Made by a program: the position numbers and the translations under genes. The notes under the pieces were generated by a model, which ran no database searches, had not been told where the DNA came from, and saw nothing but the letters and a program-made list of their open reading frames with translations. A stretch of DNA of 64,000 bases, taken from the NCBI GenBank assembly GCA_947846985.1, contig CANTUZ010000014.1, positions 10,585,837 through 10,649,836 of the forward strand, read 5' to 3'. Numbering within the stretch: the first letter of the stretch is position 1; each line of letters starts with the position of its first letter. Shown here one piece after another: positions 1 to 11,500 of this stretch. Source of the stretch: Fratercula arctica. Lineage: Eukaryota > Chordata > Aves > Charadriiformes > Alcidae.

Positions 1-2484
1 CTCCTCCTCCTCCTTCTTCTTCTTCATCCTCTTCTTCCTCCCCCCCGACTCTTTTACGGCCCAAAAATTGGGGGGGGGATTCGGGGACGCCGCCGACGCC
101 CCCCCCCCGGCACGAATGCGGCTTTTGCGGCAAAGCCTTCGGCAGCGAGAGCGCCCGGCAAATCCACCTCCGCTCCCACACGGGGGAAAGGCCCTACAAG
201 TGCAACGTCTGCGGCAACCGATTCACCACCCGGGGCAACCTGAAAGTTCATTTTCACCGGCATCGGGAAAAATACCCCCACGTCCAGATGAACCCCCACC
301 CCGTCCCCCAACACCTGGATTATCTCCTGCCGGCGGCCACCCAGCACCACGAGGCGGCCACCCAACGTCTCACCGGGGCTACCCAACTCAAGGCGGCCAG
401 CCAACGTCTCGCCGGGGCTACCCAACTCAAGGCGGCTACCCAAAACGTCACCGGGACCACCCAAAACCTCTCCGGGACCACCCAAAACATCACCGGGGCC
501 ACCCAAAACCTCTCCGGGACCACCCAAAACCTCACCGGGGCTACTCAAAACGTCACCGGGGCCACCCAAAACGTCCCCGGGGCTACTGAAAACCTGGCCA
601 GGGGGGGCCAACATCTGAGCGCCGGCAACCAAGTCAAGGGGGCCAGCCAAGAGGTCAACGCGGCCACCCAACAACTCGGCGGGGCCACCCAAGTCAACGC
701 GGCCACCCAACAGGTCAGTGTGGCCAGCCAACAGGTCAATGCGACCACCCAAGTCAATGCGGCCACCCAACAGGTCAGTGTGGCCAGCCAACAACTCAAC
801 GCGACCACCCAAGTCAATGCGGCCACCCAACTGGTCAACGCGGCCACCCAACAACTCAACGTGGCCACCCAACAGCTCGATGTGACCACCCAACTCAACG
901 TGGCCACCCAACCAGTCAACGCGGCCACCCAACAGCTCAACGCGGCCACCCAACAGCTCAACGCGACCACCCAACCGGTCAACGTGGCCACCCAGCCGGT
1001 CAACATGGCCACCCAACAGCTCAACGTGGCCACCCAACTCAACGTGGCCACCCAGCAACTCAACGTGGCCACCCAACAGCTCAACGTGGCCACCCAACTC
1101 AATGCGACCACCCAGCCGGTCAATGCGGCCACCCACCAACTCAATGCGACCACCCAACAGGTCAACACGGCCACCCAACTCAACGTGACCACTGAACCGG
1201 TCAACGTGGCCACCCGACAACTCAACGCGGCCACCCAACTCAACGTGGCCACCCAACCGGTCAACGTGGCCACCCAACAACTCAATGCGGCCACCCAACC
1301 GGTCAATGTGACCACCCAACTCAACGTGGCCACCCAACCAGTCAACGTGGCCACCCAACAACTCAACGCGGCCACCCAACAGGTCAGCACGGCCACCCAA
1401 CTCAACGCGGCCACCCAACCGGTCAACGTGGCCACCCAACAACTCAATGCGACCACCCAAGCGGTCAATGTGACCACCCAACCGGTCAACGCGGCCACCC
1501 AACAACTCAACGCGACCACCCAACAACTCAACGCGACCACCCAACAACTCAACGCGACCACCCAACTCAACGCGGCCACCCAACCGGTCAACATGGCCAC
1601 CCAACCGGTCAACGTGGCCACCCAACAGCTCAACGCGACCACCCAACTCAACGCGGCCACCCAACCGGTCAACGCGGCCACCGAACAGCTCAACGCGACC
1701 ACCCAACTCAACGCGACCACCCAACCGGTGGAGGCGGCCACCCACCAACTCTCCGCGGCCGCCCGCCGCCTCCAGGCGGCCGCCCACCGCCTCCACCTCC
1801 CGCTGGCCACCCAACCCCTGGCGGTAGCCACCGCCCCCCCCCCCCCCCACCGCCTCGAGGCTTCTCCTCTTGAAGGCCACCGAAACCAGGTCCAAAGGGG
1901 GGGACGAAAACACCCCCCCGGGCAAAAACCAAACGTGGGCTTTTTTCGCCGCTCGCTGGAAGGGGCCCCCCCCGGCTTTTTACCAACCGGGGCCGGCCCC
2001 CCCCCGGCCCCCCCCCCTGGCCCCCGTCGTCCCCCCCGTCCCCCCCCCCCCCCGCCCCGACCTCGGAAACTTCCAAACTTCAACAACTGGTGGAAAAAAT
2101 CGACCCCCCCCCGACTTCGGCGGCGGCGCCCCCCCCCCGTCACCAGTGCCCCGTTTGCCGCCGGGTTTGGAGTTGCCCCCCCCGGGCTTCCAGGTTCCAT
2201 TTTGGCCACCTCGGGGCTGGGGGGGGCGTATTTTTTTTCGGGGGGGGGGGGCGGGGGGGAAAGGCCTTGGCGGTGTAAAATTTGCGGCCGGTTTTTTTCC
2301 AGCCGGGGCAACTTAAGGGCTCACCTTGGAGTTGGGGGGGGGGGTTACCGGGGGGGGGCACCGCCGCCCCCCCCCCCCCCCCCCCCTCGTTCTTCTTGCC
2401 CCCTCTGTCAGAAAAAGCACCACCCGGGGGGGCGACTTCCCCAAGGACCCCCCCCCCCCCCGGCGAGGGGGGACCCCCCGAATC

Positions 2485-2516
<32 letters not shown>

Positions 2517-4603
2517 AGAAGGAGAAGGCGGGGGGGGGCGCAGCCCCGAAAGGGCCCCCCCCGGCGAAGAGGAAGAAAAAGGGGGGGGCGACGAGCCCCC
2601 CGAAAGGGGGGGGGGACCCCGAAAAGGAGGAGGGGGAGGAGGAGGGGGGGAAGCAGGTAAGGGGAGGGGGGGGGGGGGTGTCCCCAAAATTAAGGGGGGG
2701 GGGGCCGAAATTAAGAGGGGGGGGTTGGAGGGTCCCTAATTAAGGGGTTGGGGGGGTTCATCCCCTAATTAAGGGGGTCTGGGGGGGTCCCTAATTAAGG
2801 GGGGGGGCCCTAATTAAGGGGATTGGGGGGGTTCACCCCCTAATTAAGGGGTTTTTGGGGGGGGTCCCTAATTAAGGGGACTGGGGGGGTTCAACCCCTA
2901 ATTAAGGGGGTCTGGGGGGGTCCCTAATTAAAGGGGGTCTGGGGGGTCCCCTAAATTAAGGGGGGGGTCCCTAATTAAGGGGATTGGGGGGTTCACCCCT
3001 AATTAAGGGGGTCTGGGGGGGGCCTAATTAAAGGGGGTCTGGGGGGGTCCCTAATTAAGGGGACTGGGGGGGTCCAACCCCTAATTAAGGGGGTCTGGGG
3101 GGGTCCCCTAATTAAGGGGGGGTCCCTAATTAAGGGGATTGGGGGGTTCACCCCCTAATTAAGGGGGTCTGGGGGGGATCCCTAATTAAAGGGGGTCTGG
3201 GGGGTCCCTAATTAAGGGAATTGAGGGGTTCACCCCCTAATTAAGGGGGTCTGGGGGGGTCCCCTAATTAAGGGGGGGTCCCTAATTAAGGGGATTGGGG
3301 GGTTCATCCCCTAATTAAGGGGGTCTGGGGGGGGGTCCCCTAATTAAGGGGGGGGCCCTAATTAAGGGGATTGGGGGGGTTCATCCCCTAATTAAGGGGT
3401 TTTTGGGGGGGTCCCTAATTAAGGGGATTGGGGGGTTCATCCCCTAATTAAGGGGTTTTGGGGGGGGCCCTAATTAAAGGGGGGGTGGGAGTCCCCTAAA
3501 TTAAGGGGGGGTCCCTAATTAAGGGAATTGAGGGGTTCACCCCTAATTAAGGGGGTCTGGGGGGGTCCCTAATTAAGGGAATTGAGGGGTTCACCCCTAA
3601 TTAAGGGGGTCTGGGGGTATCCCTAATTAAAGGGGGTCTGGGGGTCCCCTAAATTAAGGGGGGGTCCCTAATTAAGGGGATTGGGGGGGTTCACCCCTAA
3701 TTAAGGGGTTTTGGGGGGGGCCCTAATTGAAGAGGGTCTGGGGGGGTCCCTAATTAAGGGGACTGGGGGGGTCCAACCCCTAATTAAGGGGGTCTGGGGG
3801 GGTCCCCTAATTAAGGGGGGGTCCCTAATTAAGGGGATTGGGGGGGTTCACCCCTAATTAAGGGGGTCTGGGGGGGTCCCTAATTAAGGGGGGGGGTCGC
3901 TAATTAAGGGGATTGGGGGGGTTCACCCCCTAATTAAGGGGTTTTTGGGGGGGTCCCTAATTAAGGGGATTGGGGGGTTCATCCCCTAATTAAGGGGTTT
4001 TGGGGGGGGGCCCTAATTAAAGGGGGGGGGGGAGTCCCCTAAATTAAGGGGGGGGTCCCTAATTAAGGGGATTGGGGGGGTTCACCCCTAATTAAGGGGT
4101 TTTGGGGGGGGCCCTAATTGAAGAGGGTCTGGGGGGGGGTCCCTAATTAAGGGGACTGGGGGGGTCCAACCCTAATTAAGGGGGTCTGGGGGGGTCCCCT
4201 AATTAAGGGGGGGTCCCTAATTAAGGGGATTGAGGGGGTTCACCCCTAATTAAGGGGGTCTGGGGGGGTCCCTAATTAAGGGGGGGGTCGCTAATTAAGG
4301 GGATTGGGGGGGTTCACCCCTAATTAAGGGGGTCTGGGGGGGTCCCTAATTAAAGGGGGTCGGGGGGGGTCCCTAATTAAGAGGGGGGTCGCTAATTAAG
4401 GGAATTGGGGGGTTCCCCCCCTAATTAAGGGGGTCTGGGGGGTCCCCTAATTAAGGGGGGGCCCTAATTAAGGGGATTGGGGGGGGTCCCTAATTAAAGG
4501 GGGCACTGACCCCCCCCATTTTTCTCCCCCCCCCCCCCCCCCACAGGTCCCCTCAGATTGGACCCGGAGCCCCCCCGCCGGAGCCGGGGAGACGAAGAAG
4601 TAG
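1..4603 (+). CDS. SALL2: SALL2, spalt-like zinc-finger transcription factor (5' partial)
   Basis: Large exon 1-2656 plus a putative last exon 4547-4603 (stop 4601-4603). The frame is open from base 1, so the start lies upstream. A C2H2 pair at 117-263 ([17 protein letters not shown], then [14 protein letters not shown]) is close to human SALL2, as are DENTPPG near 1909, [13 protein letters not shown] at 2066-2104, a second finger pair near 2135-2335 ([20 protein letters not shown]) and CPLCQKK near 2398. An acidic Glu run follows near 2485. Known family role: sequence-specific nuclear transcription factor. The frame changes several times between 1830 and 2480, always in or beside C/G runs, so either the sequence has indel errors or the gene is damaged. 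The C-terminal zinc-finger pair of human SALL2 was not found. Identity is firm from motifs plus METTL3 linkage; the last exon is weak. Confidence 0.86.
340..1740 (+). repeat. In-frame 18/21-bp minisatellite inside the SALL2 exon
   Basis: Tandem units of 18 and 21 bp, such as CAACTCAACGCGGCCACC, encode runs of TQQLNA(A/V) and TQLNA(A/V). Every length variant is a multiple of three, so the SALL2 frame stays open through about 1.4 kb. The array sits between the zinc-finger pair and the DENTPPG motif, where human SALL2 has an ordinary linker. The reverse strand is also open because the unit lacks stops. Confidence 0.9.
2657..4546 (+). repeat. SALL2 intron: G-rich array with TAATTA in each unit
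   Basis: The intron runs from a GTAAGG donor at 2657 to a C-tract/CACAG acceptor ending at 4546. It is filled from about 2700 to 4510 by short units of the form CCCTAATTAAGGGGGTCTGG. By hand I count about 63 CTAATTAA cores. The long G runs between the cores could form G-quadruplexes. Confidence 0.85.
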
Positions 4604-4761
4604 TTTAATTAGTAAGGGGGGGGGGGCGGGGGGGGGAAATGGGGGGGGGGCACCCCCAAAATCCTCCTCTCTGCACCCTAAAAAAAAAATAATCCCCCCC
4701 CTTCACCCCAAAATCCCCCCCCCGCACCCCAAAATCCGCCCCCCCCCCATAGCGTAGGCCT

Positions 4762-4767
4762 ATTAAA
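4762..4767 (+). promoter_or_regulatory. Likely SALL2 poly(A) signal (ATTAAA)
   Basis: ATTAAA lies about 160 bp after the putative SALL2 stop and is followed by a GTTTGCTGAC-type sequence typical of a mature 3' end. No other AATAAA-like signal is seen on the plus strand between 4604 and the METTL3 promoter array. Confidence 0.5.
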
Positions 4768-4977
4768 GCCGTTTGCTGACCTTCCCCCCCCCCTCCCCGG
4801 CTTCTTGTCTATGATTTGGAGTTTGGGGGGGGGGGGGGAAGGGATTTTGAGGAGAATTCCCCCCCCCCCAAAAAAAAAAAAGGGGGAAACCCCCCCAAAA
4901 AAGGGGTGAAACCCCCCCAAAATGGGGTGCCCCCCCCACACACACACCCGCCGCCAAAACCTGGCTCTGTCAGGGCA

Positions 4978-5430
4978 CAAGATGGCGGCGGTTGCTATGG
5001 CGCCAAAATGGCGGCGGTTGCCATGGCAGCCAGCGGGGGAGGGGGCTCAAAATGGCGGCGGTTGCCATAGCAGCCAGCGGAGGGTGGGTTTAAAATGGCG
5101 GCGGTTGCCATGGCAGATGGCGTGAGGGGAGGAGCCAGGGCCCAAAATGGCGGCGGTTGCCGTGGCACCCGCATAAAGGGGAGGTGCCTGGGCCCCAAAA
5201 TGGCGGTGGTTGCCATGGCAGCCAGCGGGGGAGGGGGCTCAAAATGGCGGCGGTTGCCATGGCACCCGCATAAAGGGGAGGTGCCCGGGCCCAAAATGGC
5301 GGTGGTTGCCATGGCAGCCAGTGGGGGGGAGGGGGGGGGGCTGGGCTCAAAATGGCGGGCGTTGCCATGGCAGCCGGCGCTGGGAGGGGGGCGTTGCCAG
5401 CACTCAAAATGGCGGCGGTTTCCATGGCGA
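4978..5430 (+). promoter_or_regulatory. METTL3 promoter array of YY1-like and RFX-like sites
   Basis: Ten copies of AAAATGGCGGCGG-like sequence occur at about 45-55 bp spacing (near 4980, 5006, 5049, 5094, 5142, 5197, 5240, 5293, 5349 and 5406). Nearly all are followed by GGTTGCCATGGCA. The first half fits the YY1 consensus (AANATGGCGGC); the second resembles an RFX X-box. The array lies 150-600 bp upstream of the METTL3 start codon, inside a CpG-rich stretch. Confidence 0.75.
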
Positions 5431-5582
5431 CTCCCGCCCCCGCGCCCTCACTCAAGCTGGCGGCGGAGGCTTCAAGGCCCTTCCGGCGGTTTCCGGTTCC
5501 GGGGGACGGGGCCTGGTGGCGGCGGCGGCGGCGGCGGCGGCGGGCGGTGGTAGCGGCGGGTCCCGGCGGTTTGGTGGCGACC

Positions 5583-8500
5583 ATGTCGGACACTTGGAGC
5601 TCGATCCAGGCCCACAAGAAGCAGCTGGACTCGCTGAGGGAGAGGCTGCAGCGGCGGCGGAAGCAGGACCCGCTGGGTGATGGGGCGGCGGGGTCAGGGG
5701 TTAATGAGGGGTCAGGGGTTATGGGGCTGAGGGGGAGGCAGGGGTTAATGAGGGGCTAATGAGGGGTTAATGAGGGGTCAATGAGGGGTTAATCAGGGGG
5801 TCAGAGGTTGGGGGGGGGGGACGCCGGGTGATGGGGGGGTCAAGGGGTAACGAGGGGTCAGAGGTTAATGGGGGGGGTCAGGGGGTGTTTGGGGGGGGTC
5901 AAGGGTTAACGGGGGGGGGTCAGGGGGTGTTTGGGGGGGTGAAGGGTTAACGGGAGGGGTCAGAGGTTAATGGGGGGGTCAGGGGATGTTTGGGGGGGTC
6001 AAGGGTTAACGAGGGGTCAGAGGTTAACGAGGGGTCAGAGGTTAATGGGGGGGGTCAGGGGGTGTTTGGGGGGGTGAAGGGTTAATGGGGGGGTCAGGGG
6101 CTTTTTTGGGGGGGGTCAGAGGTTAACGGGCGGGGTCAGAGGTGACTTGGGGGGGGGGTCAGAGTTCACACTTATTTTTGGGGAGGGGGTTCCTCCCCCC
6201 TCACCCCCCCCATTTCCCCCCCCCCTCCCCCCCCCCCCAGACCCCCGCCACGCCGACCCCCCCCGCACCTCCAGCCCGGCCCCCTCCCTCCCCACCCCCC
6301 CCCAAATTTCAGCTCTGGGGGGAGGAGGAACTGGGGGTGCCGGGGGTCACCCCACCCCCACCCCCGGCGGGGAGGGGACCCCCGAGACCACCATCACCAC
6401 CATCACCGCGGCGGCGGCGACGGCGGCATCGGGGGCGGGGGGGGGGCGAAGGGGAAGCCGACCCCACCCTGGAGCGCCGCCTCCTCCTCCATCTTGCCGA
6501 CGTGGCCCTGTCCCTCCCCACCGACGCCTTGGCCATCTGCCGCGCCATCGCCACCGTAAGCCCCTCGAGATGCCACCTCCGAACACTTTCGGGGTGTCCC
6601 CCGCCCCCTCCCCTTCCATTTTACCCCCTTTCCCTACTTTTTTAACCCATCCCCTACATCATTTTGGGGTGTCGTGTGTGTGTCCCCCCCTAAAAAGCCC
6701 GAGGCACCCGTCACCCACCGGGCGGTGGAGAGTTTGCTGCAGAAGTTCGCCGCCCAGGAGCTCATTGAGGTGCGGCGGGGCCTGCTCCAAGACGGACCTT
6801 CTCAAGCCACCGTGGTCACCTACGCCGACCACTCCAAGCTGTCGGCCATGACGGGGGCCGTGAGCGAAAGCGCCGGAGGAAAACCCGGCAAAGAAACGGC
6901 CGGAAGGAAAAGGCGGGCGGAACAAGATGGAGGCGGGGCGTCCAACATGGCGGCGGGCGGAGGAGGAGGAGAAGCGGGGAAGGAGGCCCTGAAGAAGTCG
7001 CGGAAGCAGGCGTCCGACGTGGACTTGGAGATCGAGAGCTTGCTCAGTCAACAGTCCACCAAGGAGCAGCAGAGCAAGAAGGTGGGTGCGCCCCCAAAAT
7101 GGCGGGGGGCACCTTTGGGTGCTCCTCGAAGGGTTGAGGTCTTGGGGGTCCCACCAAGGAGAAGAAGAAGGTGGTGGGTTGACCCCCAAAATGGTGGGGG
7201 ACGCCCTTGGGTGCTCCTCGAAGGGTTGAGGTCTTGGAGGTGCCACCAAGGAGAAGAAGAAGGTGGTGGGTTGACTCCCAAAATGGTGGGGGACGCCCTT
7301 GGGTGCTCCTCGAAGGGTTGAGGTCTTGGAGGTGGCACCAAAGAAGAAGGTGGGTTGACCCCCAAAATGGTGGGGGACGCCCTTGGGTGCTCCTCGAAGG
7401 GTTGAGGTCTTGGAGGTGCCACCAAGGAGAAGAAGAAGGTGGTGGGTTGACCCCCAAAATGGTCGGGGACACGCTTGGGTGCTCCTCGAAGGGTTGAGGT
7501 CTTGGAGGTGGCACCAAAGAAGAAGGTGGGTTGACCCCCAAAATGGTGGGGGACGCCCTTGGGTGCTCCTCGAAGGGTTGAGGTCTTGGAGGTGCCACCA
7601 AGGAGAAGAAGAAGGTGGTGGGTTGACTCCCAAAATGGTGGGGGACGCGCTTGGGTGCTCCTCGAAGGGTTGAGGTCTTGGAGGTGCCACCAAGGAGAAG
7701 AAGAAGGTGGTGGGTTGACTCCCAAAATGGTGGGGGACGCCCTTGGGTGCTCCTCGAAGGGTTGAGGTCTTGGAGGTGCCACCAAGGAGAAGAAGAAGGT
7801 GGTGGTTGACTCCCAAAATGGTGGGGGACGCCCTTGGGTGCTCCTCGAAGGGTTGAGGTCTTGGAGGTGCCACCAAGGAGAAGAAGAAGGTGGTGGGTTG
7901 ACCCCCAAAATGGTCGGGGACACGCTTGGGTGCTCCTCGAAGGGTTGAGGTCTTGGAGGTGGCACCAAAGAAGAAGGTGGGTTGACCCCCAAAATGGTGG
8001 GGGACGCCCTTGGGTGCTCCTCGAAGGGTTGAGGTCTTGGAGGTGGCACCGAGGAGAAGAAGAAGGTGGTGGGTTGACTCCCAAAATGGTGGGGGACGCC
8101 CTTGGGTGCTCCTCGAAGGGTTGAGGTCTTGGAGGTCCCACCAAGGAAGAAGGTGGGTTGACCCCCAAAAGGGTGGGGGACGCCCTTGGGTGCTCCTCGA
8201 AGGGTTGAGGTCTTGGAGGTGCCACCAAGGAGAAGAAGAAGGTGGTGGGTTGACCCCCAAAATGGTGGGGGACACGCTTGGGTGCTCCTCGAAGGGTTGA
8301 GGTCTTGGAGGTGGCACCAAAGAAGAAGGTGGGTTGACCCCCAAAATGGTGGGGGACGCCCTTGGGTGCTCCTCGAAGGGTTGAGGTCTTGGGGGTCCCA
8401 CCAAGGAGAAGAAGAAGGTGGTGGGTTGACTCCCAAAATGGTGGGGGACGCGCTTGGGTGCTCCTCGAAGGGTTGAGGTCTTGGAGGTGGCACCAAGGAA

Positions 8501-11500
8501 GAAGGTGGGTTGACTCCCAAAATGGCGGGGGACGCCCTTGGGTGCTTCTTGAAGGGTTGAGGTCTTGGAGGTGGCACCAAGGAAGAAGGTGGGTTGACCC
8601 ACAAAATGGTGGGGGACGCCCTTGGGTGCTCCTCGAAGGGTTGAGGTCTTGGAGGTCCCACCAAGGAGGAGGAGGAGAAGAAGGTGGTTTCACCCCAAAA
8701 TGGTCCCCGGGTGTCCTCAGGAGGGTCAGGGCTTTGGGGCCGCCCCCCAAGTGAGGTGTCCACCTGCCCCCCAGGTCAGCCAGGAGATCCTGGAGCTGCT
8801 CAACACCACCACGGCCAAGGAGCAGTCCATCGTGGAGAAGTTTCGTTCGCGGGGCCGGGCCCAGGTCCAGGAGTTCTGCGACCACGGCACCAAGGAGGAG
8901 TGCGTCAAGGCCACCGGCGCCGACCGGCCGTGCCGGAAGCTCCACTTCCGGTCAGTCAATGGACCTCCTTCCATGGTCCCATGTTCTCCTCCATCCGTCT
9001 CCCCGTGTCCTCCTCTGTCCATCTCCACATGTCCTCCATCCATCTCCATGTGGTCTTCTCCATCCATCACCCCACGTTCTCCTTCTCCATCCATCCGTGG
9101 TTCCCATGTTCTTCTCATCCATCACCCCACGTCCTCCCTCTGTCGCCCCACGTTCTCCTCCATCCATCTCCCCGTGGTGTCCTCCATCCATCTCCACGTG
9201 GTCTCCTCCATCCATCACCCCACGTTCTCCTCCGTCCATGGCCCCACGTCCTCCATCCGTCACCCCATGTTCTCCTCCTCCATCCATCGCCCCACGTTCT
9301 CCTCCATCCATGGCCCCACGTTCCTCCTCCATCTCCACGTGGTCTCCTCCATCCACCCATCACCCCGATTTCCTCCCAAACCCCCAATTTCCCCCAGTTT
9401 CCCCCAATTTCCCCCTCTATCCCCCCAATTTCCCCCTCTATCCCCCCAATTTCCCCTTTATCACCTCATTTCACCCCAATTTCCTCCTCTGTCCCCCCAT
9501 TTTCCCCCAATTTCCCCCAATTTCCCCCTCTATCCCCCCAATTTTCCCCTCTATCACCCCATTTTCCCCCAATTTCCTCCTCTGTGCCCCCATTTTCCCC
9601 CAATTTCCCACAATTTCCTCCTCCATCACCTCATTTTCCCCCAATTTCCCCCAACATCCCCCTCCATCACCCCGTTTCCCCCCATTTCCTCCTCCGTCCC
9701 CCCATTTTCCCCCAATTTCCCCCCATTTCCCCCTCCGTCCCCCCGTTTTCCCCCCATTTCCCCCCCATTTCCTCCTCTGTGCCCCCATTTTCCCCCATTT
9801 TCCCACCATTTCCCCCTCTGTCCCCCCGATTTCCCCCAATTTCCCCCCCATTTCCTCCTCTGTGCCCCCATTTTCCCCCAATTTCCCCCCAATTTCCTCC
9901 TCCATCCCCCCGATTTCCCCCAATTTCCCCCCATTTCCTCCTCTGTCCCCCCATTTTCCCCCAATTTCCCCCAATTTCCTCCTCCATCCCCCCAATTTCC
10001 CCCAATTTCCTCCTCCGTCCCCCCGATTTCCCCCAATTTCCCCCCATTTCCTCCTCTGTCCCCCCATTTTCCCCCAATTTCCCCCTCGATCACCCCATTT
10101 CCCCCCTATTTCCTCCTCTGTGCCCCCATTTTCCCCCAATTTCCCCCTCCATCACCCCATTTCCCCCCAATTTCCCCTCCATCACCTCAATTTCCCCCAT
10201 TTTCCCCCCATTTCCTCCTCGGTCCCTCCGATTTCCTCCAATTTCCCCCAATTTCCTCCTCTGTGCCCCCATTTTGCCCCAATTTCCCCCAACATCCCCC
10301 TCCATCCCCCCGTTTTCCCCCCATTTCCTCCTCCTTCCCCCCATTTCCCCCTCCGTCCCCCCATTTTCCCCCCATTTCCCCCCCATTTCCTCCTCTGTGC
10401 CCCCATTTCCCCCCCATTTCCCCCTCCGTCCCCCCATTTTCCCCCATTTTCCCCCCATTTCCCCCTCCCTCCCCCCGATTCCCCCCCCCCCCCAATTCCC
10501 CCCCCCCCCCCCGTTTCCTCACGGCCTCCTCCTCCTCCTCCCCAGCCGCATCATCAACAAGCACACGGACGAGTCGCTGGGCGACTGCTCCTTCCTCAAC
10601 ACCTGCTTCCACATGGACACCTGCAAGTACGTCCATTACGAGATCGACGCCTGCCCGGCCACCCCCCCCCGCACCCCGCCTCGCCCCCACCCCCGCGACC
10701 GCAGCCCCACGCAGGACCTGGGGCGCGGACCCCCCGCCGACGCCGGCGCCGACCGACTCTTCCCGCCTCAGGTAGGACCGCCATGGCCGCCTCCAGGGGC
10801 AGGGTCTTCTCTTCCCTCCCGCCTCCAGGGGCAGGTTTCCCCACCGTCAGCGCCGTTCCCGAGGGATGTTTTCCCAACGTGGCGAATTTCTGAGGGGTTT
10901 TTTTCCCAATGTATTGAACTTCTGAGGCGTTTCTCCCAATATATTGAATTTCTGAGGGATTTTCTCCCAATATATTGAATTTCTGAGGCGTTTCTCCCAA
11001 TATATTGAATTTCTGATGGATTTCTCCCAATATAATGAATTTCTGAGGGATTTTTTCCCAATATATTGATTTTCTGAGGGGTTTCTCCCCATATAGTGAG
11101 TTTCTGAGGGATCTTTCCCAATATATTGAATTTCTGAGGCATTTCTGAGGGGTTTCTCCCAATATATTGAATTTCTGAGGCATTTCTGAGGGGTTTCTCC
11201 CAATATATTGAATTTCTGAGGTGTTTCTCCCAATATATTGAATTTCTGAGGGATTTTTTCCCAATATATTGATTTTCTGAGGGGTTTCTCCCCATATAGT
11301 GAGTTTCTGAGAGATCTTTCCCAATATATTGAATTTCTGAGGCATTTCTGAGGGGTTTCTCCCAATATATTGAATTTCTGAGGTGTTTCTCCCAATATAT
11401 TGAAATTCTGAGGCGTTTCTCCCAATATATTGAATTTCTGAGGCGTTTCTCCCAATATATTGAATTTCTGAGGCGTTTCTCCCAATATATTGAATTTCTG

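Noticed and set aside
1..2656. SALL2 as a processed or dead pseudogene
   Set aside because: Conserved motifs are in order, linkage to METTL3 is orthologous, and shifts are limited to G/C runs; sequence error is more likely, though not proven.
7082..8774. CRISPR-like regular repeats
   Set aside because: Units are head-to-tail with no unique spacers, in a vertebrate intron.
6659..8945. Several 570-650-codon minus-strand frames over METTL3 intron 3
   Set aside because: They are translations of the 176-bp dimer repeat and run antisense to METTL3 exons; no conserved domain.
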